A DNA stretch of 64,000 bases from Paraburkholderia caballeronis. GTDB lineage: Bacteria; Pseudomonadota; Gammaproteobacteria; Burkholderiales; Burkholderiaceae. Made by a program: the position numbers and the translations under genes. Where the stretch lies: assembly GCF_900104845.1 (NCBI RefSeq), contig NZ_FNSR01000001.1, positions 2,728,001 through 2,792,000 of the forward strand, read 5' to 3'. How positions within the stretch are numbered: the stretch's first letter is position 1; each line of letters starts with the position of its first letter. Positions 8,172 to 16,593 of this stretch are shown piece after piece. The notes under the pieces were generated by a model. The model had not been told where the DNA came from. It ran no database searches and saw only the letters and a program-made list of their open reading frames with translations.

Positions 8172-9371
8172 ATGTCCCTCTTTTCCGCCGTCGAACTCGC
8201 CCCTCGCGACCCGATCCTGGGTCTGAACGAAGCCTATAACGCCGATGCGCGCCCGACCAAGGTGAACCTCGGCGTTGGCGTGTACACCAACGAGGAAGGC
8301 AAGATTCCGCTGCTGCGCGCGGTGCGCGACGCGGAAAAGGCCCGCGTCGAGGCCGGCCTGCCGCGCGGTTATCTGCCGATCGAAGGTCTTGCCGCCTATG
8401 ACGCGGCCGTGCAGAAGCTGCTGCTCGGCAACGATTCGCCGCTGATCGCGGCGGGCCGCGTGGTCACCGCGCAGGCGCTCGGCGGCACCGGCGCACTGAA
8501 GATCGGCGCTGATTTCCTGAAGCGCGTGAACCCGGCCGCGAAGGTTGCGATCAGCGATCCGAGCTGGGAAAACCACCGCGCGCTGTTCGAAAGCGCGGGT
8601 TTCGAGGTCGTCGCGTACCCGTACTACGACGCGGCCACCCACGGCGTGAACTTCGACGGCATGCTCGCCGCGCTGAACGGCTATGCGCCGGGCACGATCG
8701 TCGTGCTGCACGCGTGCTGCCACAACCCGACCGGCGTCGACCTGAGCACCGACCAGTGGAAACAGGTCGTCGAAGTCGTGAAGGCGCGCGAACTGGTGCC
8801 GTTCCTCGACATCGCGTATCAGGGCTTCGGTGACGGCATCGACGCGGACGCCGCGGCGGTCCGCCTGTTCGCGGCAGCCGAGCTGAACGCGTTCGTGTCG
8901 TCGTCGTTCTCGAAGTCGTTCTCGCTGTACGGCGAGCGCGTCGGCGCGCTGTCGATCATCGCGGCGAACAAGGACGAAGCCGCGCGCGTGCTGTCGCAAC
9001 TGAAGCGCGTGATCCGCACGAACTACTCGAACCCGCCGACGCACGGCGGCTCGATCGTCGCGGCGGTGCTCGGTTCGGCGGACCTGCGCGCGACGTGGGA
9101 AGCGGAACTGGGCGAGATGCGCGACCGCATCCGCGCGATGCGCGGCGGCCTCGTCGAGCGCCTGAAGGCGGCCGGCGTCGAACGCGACTTCGGCTTCGTG
9201 AATGCGCAGCGCGGGATGTTCTCGTACTCGGGCCTGTCGGCCGCGCAGGTGGAGCGTCTGCGCGAAGAGTTCGGCATCTACGCGGTGAGCACGGGCCGCA
9301 TCTGCGTCGCCGCGCTGAACACGCGCAACATCGACGTGGTCGCGACTGCGATCGCGACGGTGCTGAAGTAA
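8172..9371 (+). CDS. tyrB: Aromatic amino acid aminotransferase (class I PLP-dependent)
   Basis: Protein of 399 residues, the usual length of TyrB/AspC enzymes. The N-terminus MSLFSAVELAPRDPILGL and the motif VNLGVGVYTNEEGK are typical of the group. The PLP-binding lysine is in SSSFSKSFSLYGERVG (about residue 248); the substrate-binding HNPTG (in HACCHNPTGVD) and the C-terminal arginine segment are present. The enzyme transfers amino groups between aromatic amino acids or aspartate and 2-oxoglutarate in the cytoplasm. Specificity (TyrB versus AspC) cannot be settled by eye; aromatic is the usual annotation next to uvrB in Burkholderia. The ORF could be read further upstream, but the ATG at 8172 is where family similarity begins. 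Confidence 0.92.
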   Translation: MSLFSAVELAPRDPILGLNEAYNADARPTKVNLGVGVYTNEEGKIPLLRAVRDAEKARVEAGLPRGYLPIEGLAAYDAAVQKLLLGNDSPLIAAGRVVTAQALGGTGALKIGADFLKRVNPAAKVAISDPSWENHRALFESAGFEVVAYPYYDAATHGVNFDGMLAALNGYAPGTIVVLHACCHNPTGVDLSTDQWKQVVEVVKARELVPFLDIAYQGFGDGIDADAAAVRLFAAAELNAFVSSSFSKSFSLYGERVGALSIIAANKDEAARVLSQLKRVIRTNYSNPPTHGGSIVAAVLGSADLRATWEAELGEMRDRIRAMRGGLVERLKAAGVERDFGFVNAQRGMFSYSGLSAAQVERLREEFGIYAVSTGRICVAALNTRNIDVVATAIATVLK

Positions 9372-9431
9372 GCGTCAAGCCAGGGCCGCCCGACGGCGGC
9401 CCGCGCGGATCACGTCGATCCGTCACGCGAA

Positions 9432-9470
9432 AACGGCGCCCACACTCACGTGTGGGCGCCGTTTTCTTTT
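9432..9470 (+). terminator. Rho-independent terminator after tyrB
   Basis: A 14-bp stem (AACGGCGCCCACAC / GTGTGGGCGCCGTT) with a four-base loop is followed by a T-rich tract on the + strand. The symmetric A-rich left flank means it may also end transcription of the convergent patatin gene. Confidence 0.85.
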
Positions 9471-9530
9471 TCGGCGCGGCCGTTCAGGTCACGCCACCCG
9501 CATCAGCCCTTCCCCGTTCGGCCCGGCCGA

Positions 9531-10820
9531 TCAGCCCTTCGGCTCGATATCGCCGCCCTGCTCGTGCGTGGCTTCGTGCACGCGTCCGTCGCGATGAATG
9601 TCGTGCGTGACGAAACCCGCATCGTTGTCCGGCTTGTCGAGCCAGCCCGGCTGGCCGAGCGACAGGCGGATGTCGTGCAGCCCGCCCTGCCAGTGCTCGC
9701 GCATCGTCGACACGCCGAACTGGAAGTCCTTGTAGTGGCCTTCGTACTCCTTCTGCCGGTAGATCAGGTGGATCACGTTGTACTTCTTCGAGCACGACAG
9801 ATCGTCCGCGAGCCGGCACCATGGATCGTCGCGATGTTCGGGCGCGACGCGGTCCAGCACCTCGCGCAGCGCGTGGCGGAACCGCTGCGAGCGTTGCAGC
9901 ATGTCGGTCACCATCCGCGTGCGGCTCGAATACTGGATGTCCTTCATCCGCCCCTGCACGTCGGTGATGTTGTCCGGCACCGGCCCGCGCGCGCTCCACA
10001 GATCGACCTGGAACGCGAGCGTGTCGCGGCGCGGCGTCGTCTGCACCACTTCGTAGAGCGGCGTGTTCGACATCAGCCCGCCGTCCCAGTAATACTCGCC
10101 GTCGATCTCGACCGCCGCGAAACCCGGCGGCAGCGCGCCGGACGCGATGAAGTGCTCGGGCCGCAGCTTCGTCGTCGTGTTGTCGAAATACACGAAGTTG
10201 CCGGTGCCGACGTTCACCGCGCCGACCGACACGCGGGTCTCGCGCGAATTGATCCGGTCGAAGTCGCATAGCCGTTCGAGCGTCGCCTTCAGCGGCTTCG
10301 TGTCGTAATAGCTCGCTTTCTCCGGATGCCCGGACGCGTGCGGCATCGGCGGCGGAAAACGCGGCACGAAAAAGCCCTTCTGCCCTTCGACGAGCGCGCC
10401 GGCCGCCTGCATCGCGGTGAACGCCTTGCGGACCGACTCGCCCGAATTGAACAGCGCATGCTCGATGAAACCCGGCAGCGGCACGCTGAACGCGGGCTGG
10501 CAGATCGTCTCCCAGAACTCGCGTAGCCGCGCGACGCGATGCTCGGGCGCGTTGCCGGCGATCAGCGCGGTGTTCAGCGCGCCGATCGAAATGCCGGCGA
10601 TCCAGTCCGGCTCGATGCCGGCCTCCGAGAGCCCCTGGTAGACGCCGGCCTGATACGCGCCGAGCGCGCCGCCGCCTTGCAGCGTCAGTGCGACCGTCTC
10701 CCAGTGTCTGCCCGCTTCGCCGCACTGGCTCGCACGCGGCCGCGGCACGGTGCCGGCACGGGTGCCGGCTTCGTCGTCGACCGCGCTCGATTGCGGGCGT
10801 GCTGTCCTGCGTTGCGCCAT
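9531..10820 (-). CDS. Patatin-like phospholipase (DUF3734 type)
   Basis: Protein of 429 residues. The patatin catalytic elements are all present: the oxyanion loop GGGALGAYQAGV near residue 48, the nucleophile elbow GISIG near residue 75, and the DGG motif (WDGGLMSNTPL) near residue 248 that supplies the catalytic aspartate. The C-terminal region resembles the DUF3734 domain found in Burkholderiales patatins. Such enzymes are serine acyl hydrolases acting on lipids. The gene lies 15 bp after bdhA on the same strand, so the two are cotranscribed. That pairing suggests a link to polyhydroxybutyrate or lipid turnover, which is inference. No signal peptide is seen. Confidence 0.9.
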   Translation of the reverse strand: MAQRRTARPQSSAVDDEAGTRAGTVPRPRASQCGEAGRHWETVALTLQGGGALGAYQAGVYQGLSEAGIEPDWIAGISIGALNTALIAGNAPEHRVARLREFWETICQPAFSVPLPGFIEHALFNSGESVRKAFTAMQAAGALVEGQKGFFVPRFPPPMPHASGHPEKASYYDTKPLKATLERLCDFDRINSRETRVSVGAVNVGTGNFVYFDNTTTKLRPEHFIASGALPPGFAAVEIDGEYYWDGGLMSNTPLYEVVQTTPRRDTLAFQVDLWSARGPVPDNITDVQGRMKDIQYSSRTRMVTDMLQRSQRFRHALREVLDRVAPEHRDDPWCRLADDLSCSKKYNVIHLIYRQKEYEGHYKDFQFGVSTMREHWQGGLHDIRLSLGQPGWLDKPDNDAGFVTHDIHRDGRVHEATHEQGGDIEPKG

Positions 10821-10835
10821 GACCGCGCCTCCGTG

Positions 10836-11639
10836 TTACTGCATGAACCAGCCGTGACTGACGACGAACGACTGCCCGGTGAACGCGGCCGTCGGGAACG
10901 CGGACAGGAACAGCACCGTCTGCGCGACGTCCTCGACCGTCGTGAACACGCCGTCGACGGTGCCGCCGAGCATCACGCGCTTCACCACGTCCTCTTCGCT
11001 GATGCCGAGTTCCTTCGCCTGCTCGGGAATCTGCTTGTCGACGAGCGGCGTGCGCACGAACCCCGGACACACGACATGCGAGCGCACGTTGTGCTTCGCG
11101 CCTTCCTTCGCGAGCACGCGCGCGAGGCCGAGCAGCGCGTGCTTCGCGGCGACGTACGCGGACTTCAGCGGCGACGCCTCGTGCGAATGCACCGAGCCCA
11201 TGTAGATCACGACGCCGCCGCGATCGTCCTTGTACATGTGCTTCAGCGCGGCCTTCGTCGTGAGGAACGCGCCGTCGACGTGGATCGCCTGCATTTTCTT
11301 CCAGTCGGAAAACGCGTAGCTTTCAATCGGATTGACGATCTGGATGCCGGCGTTCGAAATCAGGATGTCGACCGAACCCAGTTCGGCCGCCACGCGGTCG
11401 ATGCCCTGGTTCACCGCGTCTTCGCTGGTGACGTCCATCGCGACGCCGATCGCCTTGCCGCCCGCCTTGTTGATCTCTTCGGCAACCGCGTTCGCGCCGT
11501 CCTGGTTCAGGTCGGCGATCGCGATGGCCGCACCGGCCTGCGACAGCGTAAGCGCGATCTGCTTGCCGATGCCGCTTGCCGCGCCGGTGACGACCGCGAC
11601 CTTGCCATCGAGTTTCGAATTCAGGGTGAGTGACGACAT
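10836..11639 (-). CDS. bdhA: 3-hydroxybutyrate dehydrogenase (short-chain dehydrogenase)
   Basis: Protein of 267 residues from the ATG at 11639 with AGGAGG just upstream. The cofactor loop TGAASGIG, the NAG motif (SNAGIQ), the catalytic serine region [14 protein letters not shown] and the YxxxK pair (SAYVAAKHA) are intact. These features and the C-terminal [12 protein letters not shown] segment match D-3-hydroxybutyrate dehydrogenases, which interconvert 3-hydroxybutyrate and acetoacetate with NAD during PHB breakdown. It is the first gene of a two-gene unit with the patatin gene. Regulation is not visible. Confidence 0.9.
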   Translation of the reverse strand: MSSLTLNSKLDGKVAVVTGAASGIGKQIALTLSQAGAAIAIADLNQDGANAVAEEINKAGGKAIGVAMDVTSEDAVNQGIDRVAAELGSVDILISNAGIQIVNPIESYAFSDWKKMQAIHVDGAFLTTKAALKHMYKDDRGGVVIYMGSVHSHEASPLKSAYVAAKHALLGLARVLAKEGAKHNVRSHVVCPGFVRTPLVDKQIPEQAKELGISEEDVVKRVMLGGTVDGVFTTVEDVAQTVLFLSAFPTAAFTGQSFVVSHGWFMQ

Positions 11640-11849
11640 CGAGACCTCCTTGCGATAGATGGGATGACACCTCGACGCGCGCGCGCCGTCAACCTGGCCG
11701 GTCAGCCTATGCCGTCCGGTCGAATGCCGCGCCGCGGCCAACCGCGCTATTGTGCATGAAGCGACCCGCATCCTGCGTGAATCTCTGCCGACGAACGGCA
11801 AACGGCGGACAGCGGCGGTACCATCGGGCTTCATCTCAAGGAGGCGTTC

Positions 11850-12821
11850 ATGAATTATCGGAGACTGGGCCGCTCGGGCCTGCAGGTAAGCGAACTGTCG
11901 ATCGGCTCGTGGGTCACGTACGGCAACCAGGTCGACCGGAGCGTGGCGCGGGAATCGCTGGCGGCCGCGCGCGACGCGGGCGTCAACTTCTTCGACAACG
12001 CCGAGGTGTATGCGGGCGGCCAGTCGGAAGTCATCATGGGCCAGGCGCTGAAGGATCTCGGCTGGCCGCGCATCAGCTACGTCGTGTCGACGAAGTTCTA
12101 CTGGGGCTTGAACCAGGCGCCGAACCAGTATCACACGCTGAACCGCAAGTATCTGCTAAACGCAATCGACGGTTCGCTGCAGCGGCTGCAACTCGATTAC
12201 GTCGACCTCGTGTTCTGCCATCGGCCCGACCCGGCGACGCCGGTCGAGGAAACCGTGTGGGCGATGAGCGACATGATCGCGCGCGGCAAGGCGCTGTACT
12301 GGGGCACATCGGAATGGAGCGCCGACGAGATCCGCGCCGCGTGGGAAATCGCGGAACGGCATCATCTGCACAAGCCGGTGATGGAGCAGCCGCAATACAA
12401 CCTGTTCCACCGCCGCCGCGTCGAGCAGGAATACCGGCGGCTCTACGAGGACATCGGCCTCGGCCTCACCACATGGAGCCCGCTCGCGTCGGGCCTGTTG
12501 ACCGGCAAGTATCGCAGCGGCGTGCCACAGGGCAGCCGCGCGCAGTTGCAGGGTTATGACTGGCTGCGCAACGAGTTGACCAACGCGGACAAGAACGAGA
12601 TCGTCGGCAAGCTCGCGGGCATTGCGGACGCGCTCGGCTGCACGGTCGGGCAACTGGCGATCGCGTGGATCCTGAAGAACCCGAACGTCAGCACGGTGAT
12701 TACCGGCGCATCGAACGTCGAGCAGATCGCGCAGAACATGAAGGCCCAGGAAGTCGCCGACAAGATCACGCCGGACGTGAAGGCGCAGATCGAACTGGTC
12801 GTCGGCGACGCGGACGACTGA
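11850..12821 (+). CDS. Aldo/keto reductase (potassium-channel beta-subunit-like)
   Basis: Protein of 323 residues with AAGGAGG upstream of the ATG. The aldo/keto reductase tetrad is present: Asp and Tyr in [11 protein letters not shown], Lys in STKFYWG, and His in FCHRPDP. The NADPH-binding tail [14 protein letters not shown] is conserved. The overall sequence (starting [16 protein letters not shown]) matches the AKR6/Kv-beta-like bacterial group that includes YghZ-type reductases, which reduce aldehydes such as methylglyoxal. It is monocistronic, divergent from bdhA with about 210 bp between them. The physiological substrate is unknown. Confidence 0.88.
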   Translation: MNYRRLGRSGLQVSELSIGSWVTYGNQVDRSVARESLAAARDAGVNFFDNAEVYAGGQSEVIMGQALKDLGWPRISYVVSTKFYWGLNQAPNQYHTLNRKYLLNAIDGSLQRLQLDYVDLVFCHRPDPATPVEETVWAMSDMIARGKALYWGTSEWSADEIRAAWEIAERHHLHKPVMEQPQYNLFHRRRVEQEYRRLYEDIGLGLTTWSPLASGLLTGKYRSGVPQGSRAQLQGYDWLRNELTNADKNEIVGKLAGIADALGCTVGQLAIAWILKNPNVSTVITGASNVEQIAQNMKAQEVADKITPDVKAQIELVVGDADD

Positions 12822-12956
12822 TCCGGGCGCCGCGCCAACCCGGGCCGCCGGTTGCGTAGCGTACGGTCGCGTACAATACGCGGCCTCTCCGGCGCGGCGG
12901 CCATCACCGCCGCGCGACGGCGTCATCCGTTCATCCCGACACCCGGTCCTGCCATC

Positions 12957-13802
12957 ATGCTGAGTTATCGCCACGCCTTTCACGCAGGCAATCATGCCGA
13001 CGTCCTGAAGCACGCCGTCGTCGTGCAACTGCTGCGCTATCTCGGCAAGAAGGACAAGGCGTACTGGTACATCGACACGCACGCGGGCGCGGGCGCGTAT
13101 GCGCTGCACGAGGGTTACGCGACCAGGACCGCCGAGTTCGAAACCGGCATCGGCAAGCTGTGGGCGCGCAACGATCTGCCGCCGGCGCTGGCCGAATACG
13201 TGGACGAAGTCGCCGCGCTGAACGCGGACGGCGAGCTGCGTTTTTATCCTGGCTCGCCGTATCTCGCATGGCGGCTGATGCGCGAGCAGGACCGCATGCG
13301 GCTGTTCGAACTGCACAGCACGGAGATCGACGTGTTGCGCCAGCGTTTTCATGACGCGGGCCGGCGCGTGATGCTGTACGCGGGCGACGGCTTCGAAGGC
13401 ATCAAGGCGCTGCTGCCGCCGCCGCCGCGCCGCGCGCTGGTGCTGATCGACCCGTCGTACGAGGACAAACGCGATTACGCGCACACGCTCGCCTGCGTCG
13501 AGGAATGCCTGAAGCGCTTCTCGACCGGCACGTATGCGATCTGGTATCCGCAGGTCACGCGGCCGGAATCGCAGCGTTTTGCAGATCAGCTAAAACGCCT
13601 GCAGGACAAGAACTGGCTGCACGCGACGCTGACCGTCAGCGAGCCGCCGAAGGACGGCTACGGGCTGTACGGCAGCGGCATGTTCGTCCTGAATCCGCCG
13701 TACACGCTCGCGGCGACGATGAAAGAAACGCTGCCCTGGCTCGTCGACGCGCTCGGGCAGGACAAGGGCGCGCAGTTCAAGGTCGAGTACCGCGGCGACT
13801 GA
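12957..13802 (+). CDS. rlmJ: 23S rRNA (adenine-2030-N6)-methyltransferase RlmJ
   Basis: Protein of 281 residues from the ATG at 12957; the N-terminus MLSYRHAFHAGNHADVLKH is the signature start of RlmJ (formerly YhiR). The SAM-binding region DTHAGAGAY and the catalytic motif IDPSYEDKRDY (DPxY type) are intact. The enzyme methylates A2030 of 23S rRNA before ribosome assembly. It follows the aldo/keto reductase by 135 bp on the same strand and probably has its own promoter. Length agrees with the family. Confidence 0.93.
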   Translation: MLSYRHAFHAGNHADVLKHAVVVQLLRYLGKKDKAYWYIDTHAGAGAYALHEGYATRTAEFETGIGKLWARNDLPPALAEYVDEVAALNADGELRFYPGSPYLAWRLMREQDRMRLFELHSTEIDVLRQRFHDAGRRVMLYAGDGFEGIKALLPPPPRRALVLIDPSYEDKRDYAHTLACVEECLKRFSTGTYAIWYPQVTRPESQRFADQLKRLQDKNWLHATLTVSEPPKDGYGLYGSGMFVLNPPYTLAATMKETLPWLVDALGQDKGAQFKVEYRGD

Positions 13803-13817
13803 CGGCCGCCCGCCCCG

Positions 13818-14186
13818 TCACTGCGGCGGCGTGGGCCGCGGACGCGGGCGCGAATGAGATGGCGACGACGGAGACGACGGTTTCGTCGGCCGGCCGCCGC
13901 CCGCGCCCGGCACTTCGACATAAGGCGCAACGATCAGCGGCGGCGACGCATCCGGCGCGAGTTCCGCCGGTCGCGCCGCACGCTGCGCTTCGACCATCGG
14001 CGCATGCGACAACGGCGCGTTCTGCAGCACCACTCCGGACTGCCCGTCGCTGATTCCGTGCTGCGTATCGAGCACGAGCGGCTGACGATCCGCCGCGCTG
14101 ACGGAACTGAACGCAGCCCCGCACGCGATCGTACAAACCGCGAGCGACATCACGCGCGACACACAACGGATCGAGATCATCGGCAA
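13818..14186 (-). CDS. Small exported protein with Pro/Ser-rich tail, unknown function
   Basis: Protein of 122 residues. A signal peptide is likely (basic start MPMISIRCVSRV, hydrophobic SLAVCTIACGAAF, cleavage near VSAAD). The mature part has a short conserved-looking segment (QPLVLDTQHGISDGQSG) and ends in a Pro/Ser/Arg-rich stretch with no recognisable domain. It is convergent with rlmJ, only 15 bp apart. I recognise no family; similar small exported proteins occur in Burkholderia. It might be periplasmic or surface associated. Confidence 0.6.
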   Translation of the reverse strand: MPMISIRCVSRVMSLAVCTIACGAAFSSVSAADRQPLVLDTQHGISDGQSGVVLQNAPLSHAPMVEAQRAARPAELAPDASPPLIVAPYVEVPGAGGGRPTKPSSPSSPSHSRPRPRPTPPQ

Positions 14187-14319
14187 GCCCCGTGGATGGC
14201 GCCGTCATCGGGTGGACGGCTCTTGTCTCAAAAAGCACTTTACCTTACCGCAGTGGCAAGCTTCAGACTTTTGCGTGACGCTTCGGGGTCCACAAGGCCC
14301 GGAACGCGGGTACCGGAAA

Positions 14320-14344
14320 CGACAAAGCCCCGCAATGCGGGGCC
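14320..14344 (-). terminator. Terminator of the DUF3563 gene
   Basis: GCCCCGC and GCGGGGC form a 7-bp GC stem with a three-base loop, followed on the minus strand by TTTG. It lies about 50 bp past the DUF3563 stop. Confidence 0.6.
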
Positions 14345-14390
14345 TGGGCGGTGAAACGGCCGCACCGGGGGGTGCGGCTGGACTGCCGGA

Positions 14391-14537
14391 TTACAGCGAG
14401 AAGCCGCTCGATTCGAGCGAGCGGATACGCTGTTCGAGCTGCACGATGTCGGTCGACGAGGCGAGCCACGCTTCACGGCGGCGGGCTTCGGCGGTTTCGA
14501 ACCAGGTGCTCAGCTTTTCCAGAACGTACGCAAACAT
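14391..14537 (-). CDS. DUF3563 family small protein
   Basis: Protein of 48 residues starting at ATG 14537 (MFAYVLEKLSTWFETAEARR) with GGAG about nine bases upstream. The pattern of an amphipathic N-terminal helix, then YLASSTDI-type sequence (here WLASSTDIVQLE) and a C-terminal acidic helix is the DUF3563 signature widespread in Burkholderia. Function is unknown. Upstream lies a pair of 9-bp direct repeats that may be an operator, and a terminator follows, so it is a self-contained transcription unit. A longer in-frame extension to 14768 runs through the promoter region and is rejected. Confidence 0.85.
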   Translation of the reverse strand: MFAYVLEKLSTWFETAEARRREAWLASSTDIVQLEQRIRSLESSGFSL

Positions 14538-14588
14538 GATGAGGTTCTCCAAGGACCAATAGGCATCCCCGGGCGATTCGGACTTCGT

Positions 14589-14613
14589 ATCAGGGATTTC
14601 CCTAATCAGGGAT
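14589..14613 (-). promoter_or_regulatory. Direct-repeat pair upstream of DUF3563 gene (possible operator)
   Basis: ATCAGGGAT occurs twice, at 14589-14597 and 14605-14613, sixteen bases apart centre to centre, with TTCCCTA between. The core TCCCTGATTAGGGA is also a dyad. The elements lie about 50-75 bp before the DUF3563 start, a typical position for an activator or repressor site. No known regulator is assigned. Confidence 0.5.
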
Positions 14614-14839
14614 AACCCGAAGTATAGCGATCCAGGCACGATTTGCCAGTGAATTGCCCGAATGGAGTGCATTCCAAACTGGAATGGTGCATGCGCCCAC
14701 GGAAGGCAATCCACTGATTCGACAACGAAAATCGGCGTCGCCCGCCAGCAGGCACCCGGATCGCACACTCATTTGCACCAATATGACGCATCCCGCCCAT
14801 CCAAACTGTTGCAAGGACCCCTCGCTTCCGCCGACGGTG

Positions 14840-15265
14840 TCACGCATGCGCCGCGTGCCGGTCCTTTTCGACCGGCTCGGGATCGGCGAGGCGTTCGATG
14901 ATCGGGCAGTCCGGCCGGCCGTCGCCGTGGCAATGGGACGCGAGATGCGAGAGCGTGTTGCGCATCTGCGTCAGTTCCGCGATCCGCTGGTCCAGTTCCT
15001 CGACATGCTGAAGCGCGATCGCCTTCACCTCCGCGCTGGCGCGCGACCGGTCGTGCCACAGCGCGAGCAGGCGCCGGATGTCCTCGACCAGAAACCCGAG
15101 CCGGCGCGCCTGGCGGACGAAACGCAGCGAATGCACCTCCTCCATCCCGTACACGCGATAGCCGGACGCGGTGCGCCCCTTCGGCGTCAGCAGCCCGACG
15201 CTCTCGTAATAACGAATCATTTTCGCGGTGACGCCCGACGCGCGCGCCGCTTCGCCGATGTTCAT
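14840..15265 (-). CDS. cueR: Cu(I)-responsive MerR-family regulator CueR
   Basis: Protein of 141 residues from the ATG at 15265 (MNIGEAARASGVTAKMIRYYE), which is where MerR proteins begin; the longer frame upstream is discarded. The winged-helix domain is residues 1-70, followed by a dimerisation helix. The metal loop contains CHGDGRPDC, that is two cysteines spaced by seven residues, the CueR-type Cu(I)/Ag(I) site. CueR bends its promoter when copper binds and switches on copper tolerance genes. It is divergent from copZ, with a dyad operator between them. The protein ends in a His-rich tail. Confidence 0.88.
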   Translation of the reverse strand: MNIGEAARASGVTAKMIRYYESVGLLTPKGRTASGYRVYGMEEVHSLRFVRQARRLGFLVEDIRRLLALWHDRSRASAEVKAIALQHVEELDQRIAELTQMRNTLSHLASHCHGDGRPDCPIIERLADPEPVEKDRHAAHA

Positions 15266-15307
15266 CGTGTTGCCCTCTGCGGTTGGACCGATGCGGCGAT
15301 CGTACAC

Positions 15308-15324
15308 CTTCCCATCATGGGAAG
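15308..15324 (-). promoter_or_regulatory. CueR operator in an over-long promoter spacer
   Basis: CTTCCCA-TCA-TGGGAAG is a perfect dyad. On the minus strand it sits inside a 19-bp spacer between TGGAGC (weak -35) and TACGAT (-10), the over-long spacing typical of MerR-controlled promoters. The geometry fits autoregulated cueR; a matching -10 for copZ on the + strand is not evident. Confidence 0.7.
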
Positions 15325-15415
15325 CTCCAGCGCCTCGCCGGCAACCGGCTGGCATAATCGGCTACGCTCGCCATCGCGCGCTGCGTAGTCACTTACTTTC
15401 AAAGGAAGACCAACG

Positions 15416-15622
15416 ATGATCCAGTTCAACGTGGAAGGCATGAGCTGCCAGCATTGCGTCGCGGCCGTCACGCGCGCGATCCACGAACGCGACGCCGCCG
15501 CGCAGGTGCAGGTCGATCTGCCTGCCGGCCGCGTGAGCGTCGAGTCGAGCCAGTCCGCCGACGTGCTGAAGGCCGCGATCGACGACGCCGGTTACACGGT
15601 CGTCGGCACGGCCGGCGCGTGA
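15416..15622 (+). CDS. copZ: Heavy-metal-associated copper chaperone CopZ
   Basis: Protein of 68 residues with a single HMA domain (ferredoxin-like beta-alpha-beta fold). The metal-binding loop GMSCQHC supplies the CxxC pair for Cu(I). CopZ shuttles copper in the cytoplasm, usually to a CopA ATPase and to CueR. The gene is divergent from cueR, and AAAGGAAG lies upstream of the ATG. No copA is in the window, so the partner pump must be encoded elsewhere. The following reductase gene begins 14 bp later, or overlaps it if a GTG start is used. Confidence 0.9.
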   Translation: MIQFNVEGMSCQHCVAAVTRAIHERDAAAQVQVDLPAGRVSVESSQSADVLKAAIDDAGYTVVGTAGA

Positions 15623-15636
15623 GCGGCGGCCCCGCC

Positions 15637-16566
15637 ATGTTCAAGGTCGCCGTGATCGGCGCGTCCGGACTGCTCGGGCGCGCGATCGTCGACGAACTGG
15701 CCGCGACGACCGGCTGGCAACTCGCGCAGACTGCGTTCCGGCGCGCCGGCCCGCATCAGACGACGCTCGACGTGCGCGACGCGCAGGCGGTGTCGCGTTA
15801 CGTCGAGCACGAAGCGCCGGACGCGATCGTAATCGCCGCAGCGGAACGCCGGCCGGACGTCTGCGAGCAGAACCCGGACGCGGCGCGCGCGCTGAACGTC
15901 GACGCGGTGCGCAGCATCGCAACGGCCGCGCGGCAACGCGGCGCATGGGTGCTGTCGATCTCGACCGATTACGTGTTCGACGGCACGCAGCCGCCCTATC
16001 GCTGCGACGACACGCCGAATCCCCTCAACGCGTATGGCCGCAGCAAGCTCGAAGGCGAGCGCGCGCTGCTCGACAGCACGGACGCCGGCCTGGTGCTGCG
16101 CCTGCCGCTGCTGTACGGACCGATCGTGGACTGGAGCGAATCGGCGGTCACGAGCCTCGTGCCGGCGATCGCCGCATCCGCTCGCGCGAACGCCGCGCCG
16201 GCCATGATGGACGCATGGGCGACCCGCTACCCGACCTTCACGCCGGACGTCGCGTTCGTGATCCGCGAACTGCTCACGCGATATGCGGACGGAAACCCGG
16301 TCTGCGGCATCGCGCAGTGGTCCGGCGACGAGCCGATGACGAAATACGACATCGCGCAACAACTCGCCGGTGCGCTAGGCCTGAACGCGCGACTCGTTCC
16401 ACTGCCGGCGCCGGCCGACGCGACGCCGCGCCCGCGCGACTGCCATCTCGACGCGAGCCGGCTCGAAACGCTCGGCATCGGCCGACGGACGCCGTTTAAC
16501 GTCGCGATCCGCGCGGTGCTCGACGCATTTCCGTGGCGCGGCGACGCGCCGACCGCCGAAGGCTGA
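15637..16566 (+). CDS. SDR family NAD(P)-dependent reductase, RmlD-like
   Basis: Protein of 309 residues from ATG 15637; an in-frame GTG at 15619 overlapping the copZ stop is an alternative. An N-terminal Rossmann motif GASGLLG (residues 7-13), the STDYVFDG segment and the YGRSK catalytic pair match extended SDR enzymes of the dTDP-4-dehydrorhamnose reductase group (RmlD/MAT2B-like). No other deoxysugar genes are nearby, so a role in rhamnose synthesis is not supported by context. Close spacing behind copZ suggests cotranscription. The exact substrate is unknown. Confidence 0.8.
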   Translation: MFKVAVIGASGLLGRAIVDELAATTGWQLAQTAFRRAGPHQTTLDVRDAQAVSRYVEHEAPDAIVIAAAERRPDVCEQNPDAARALNVDAVRSIATAARQRGAWVLSISTDYVFDGTQPPYRCDDTPNPLNAYGRSKLEGERALLDSTDAGLVLRLPLLYGPIVDWSESAVTSLVPAIAASARANAAPAMMDAWATRYPTFTPDVAFVIRELLTRYADGNPVCGIAQWSGDEPMTKYDIAQQLAGALGLNARLVPLPAPADATPRPRDCHLDASRLETLGIGRRTPFNVAIRAVLDAFPWRGDAPTAEG

Positions 16567-16593
16567 AGCCGCGAACGCGCGCGAACCGCGCGT

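Noticed and set aside
9432..9470. Hairpin considered as a riboswitch
   Set aside because: A simple perfect stem with a T-run between convergent genes is a terminator.
14538..14768. N-terminal extension of the DUF3563 protein
   Set aside because: The extension crosses the repeat operator and has no similarity; the ATG at 14537 has a ribosome site.
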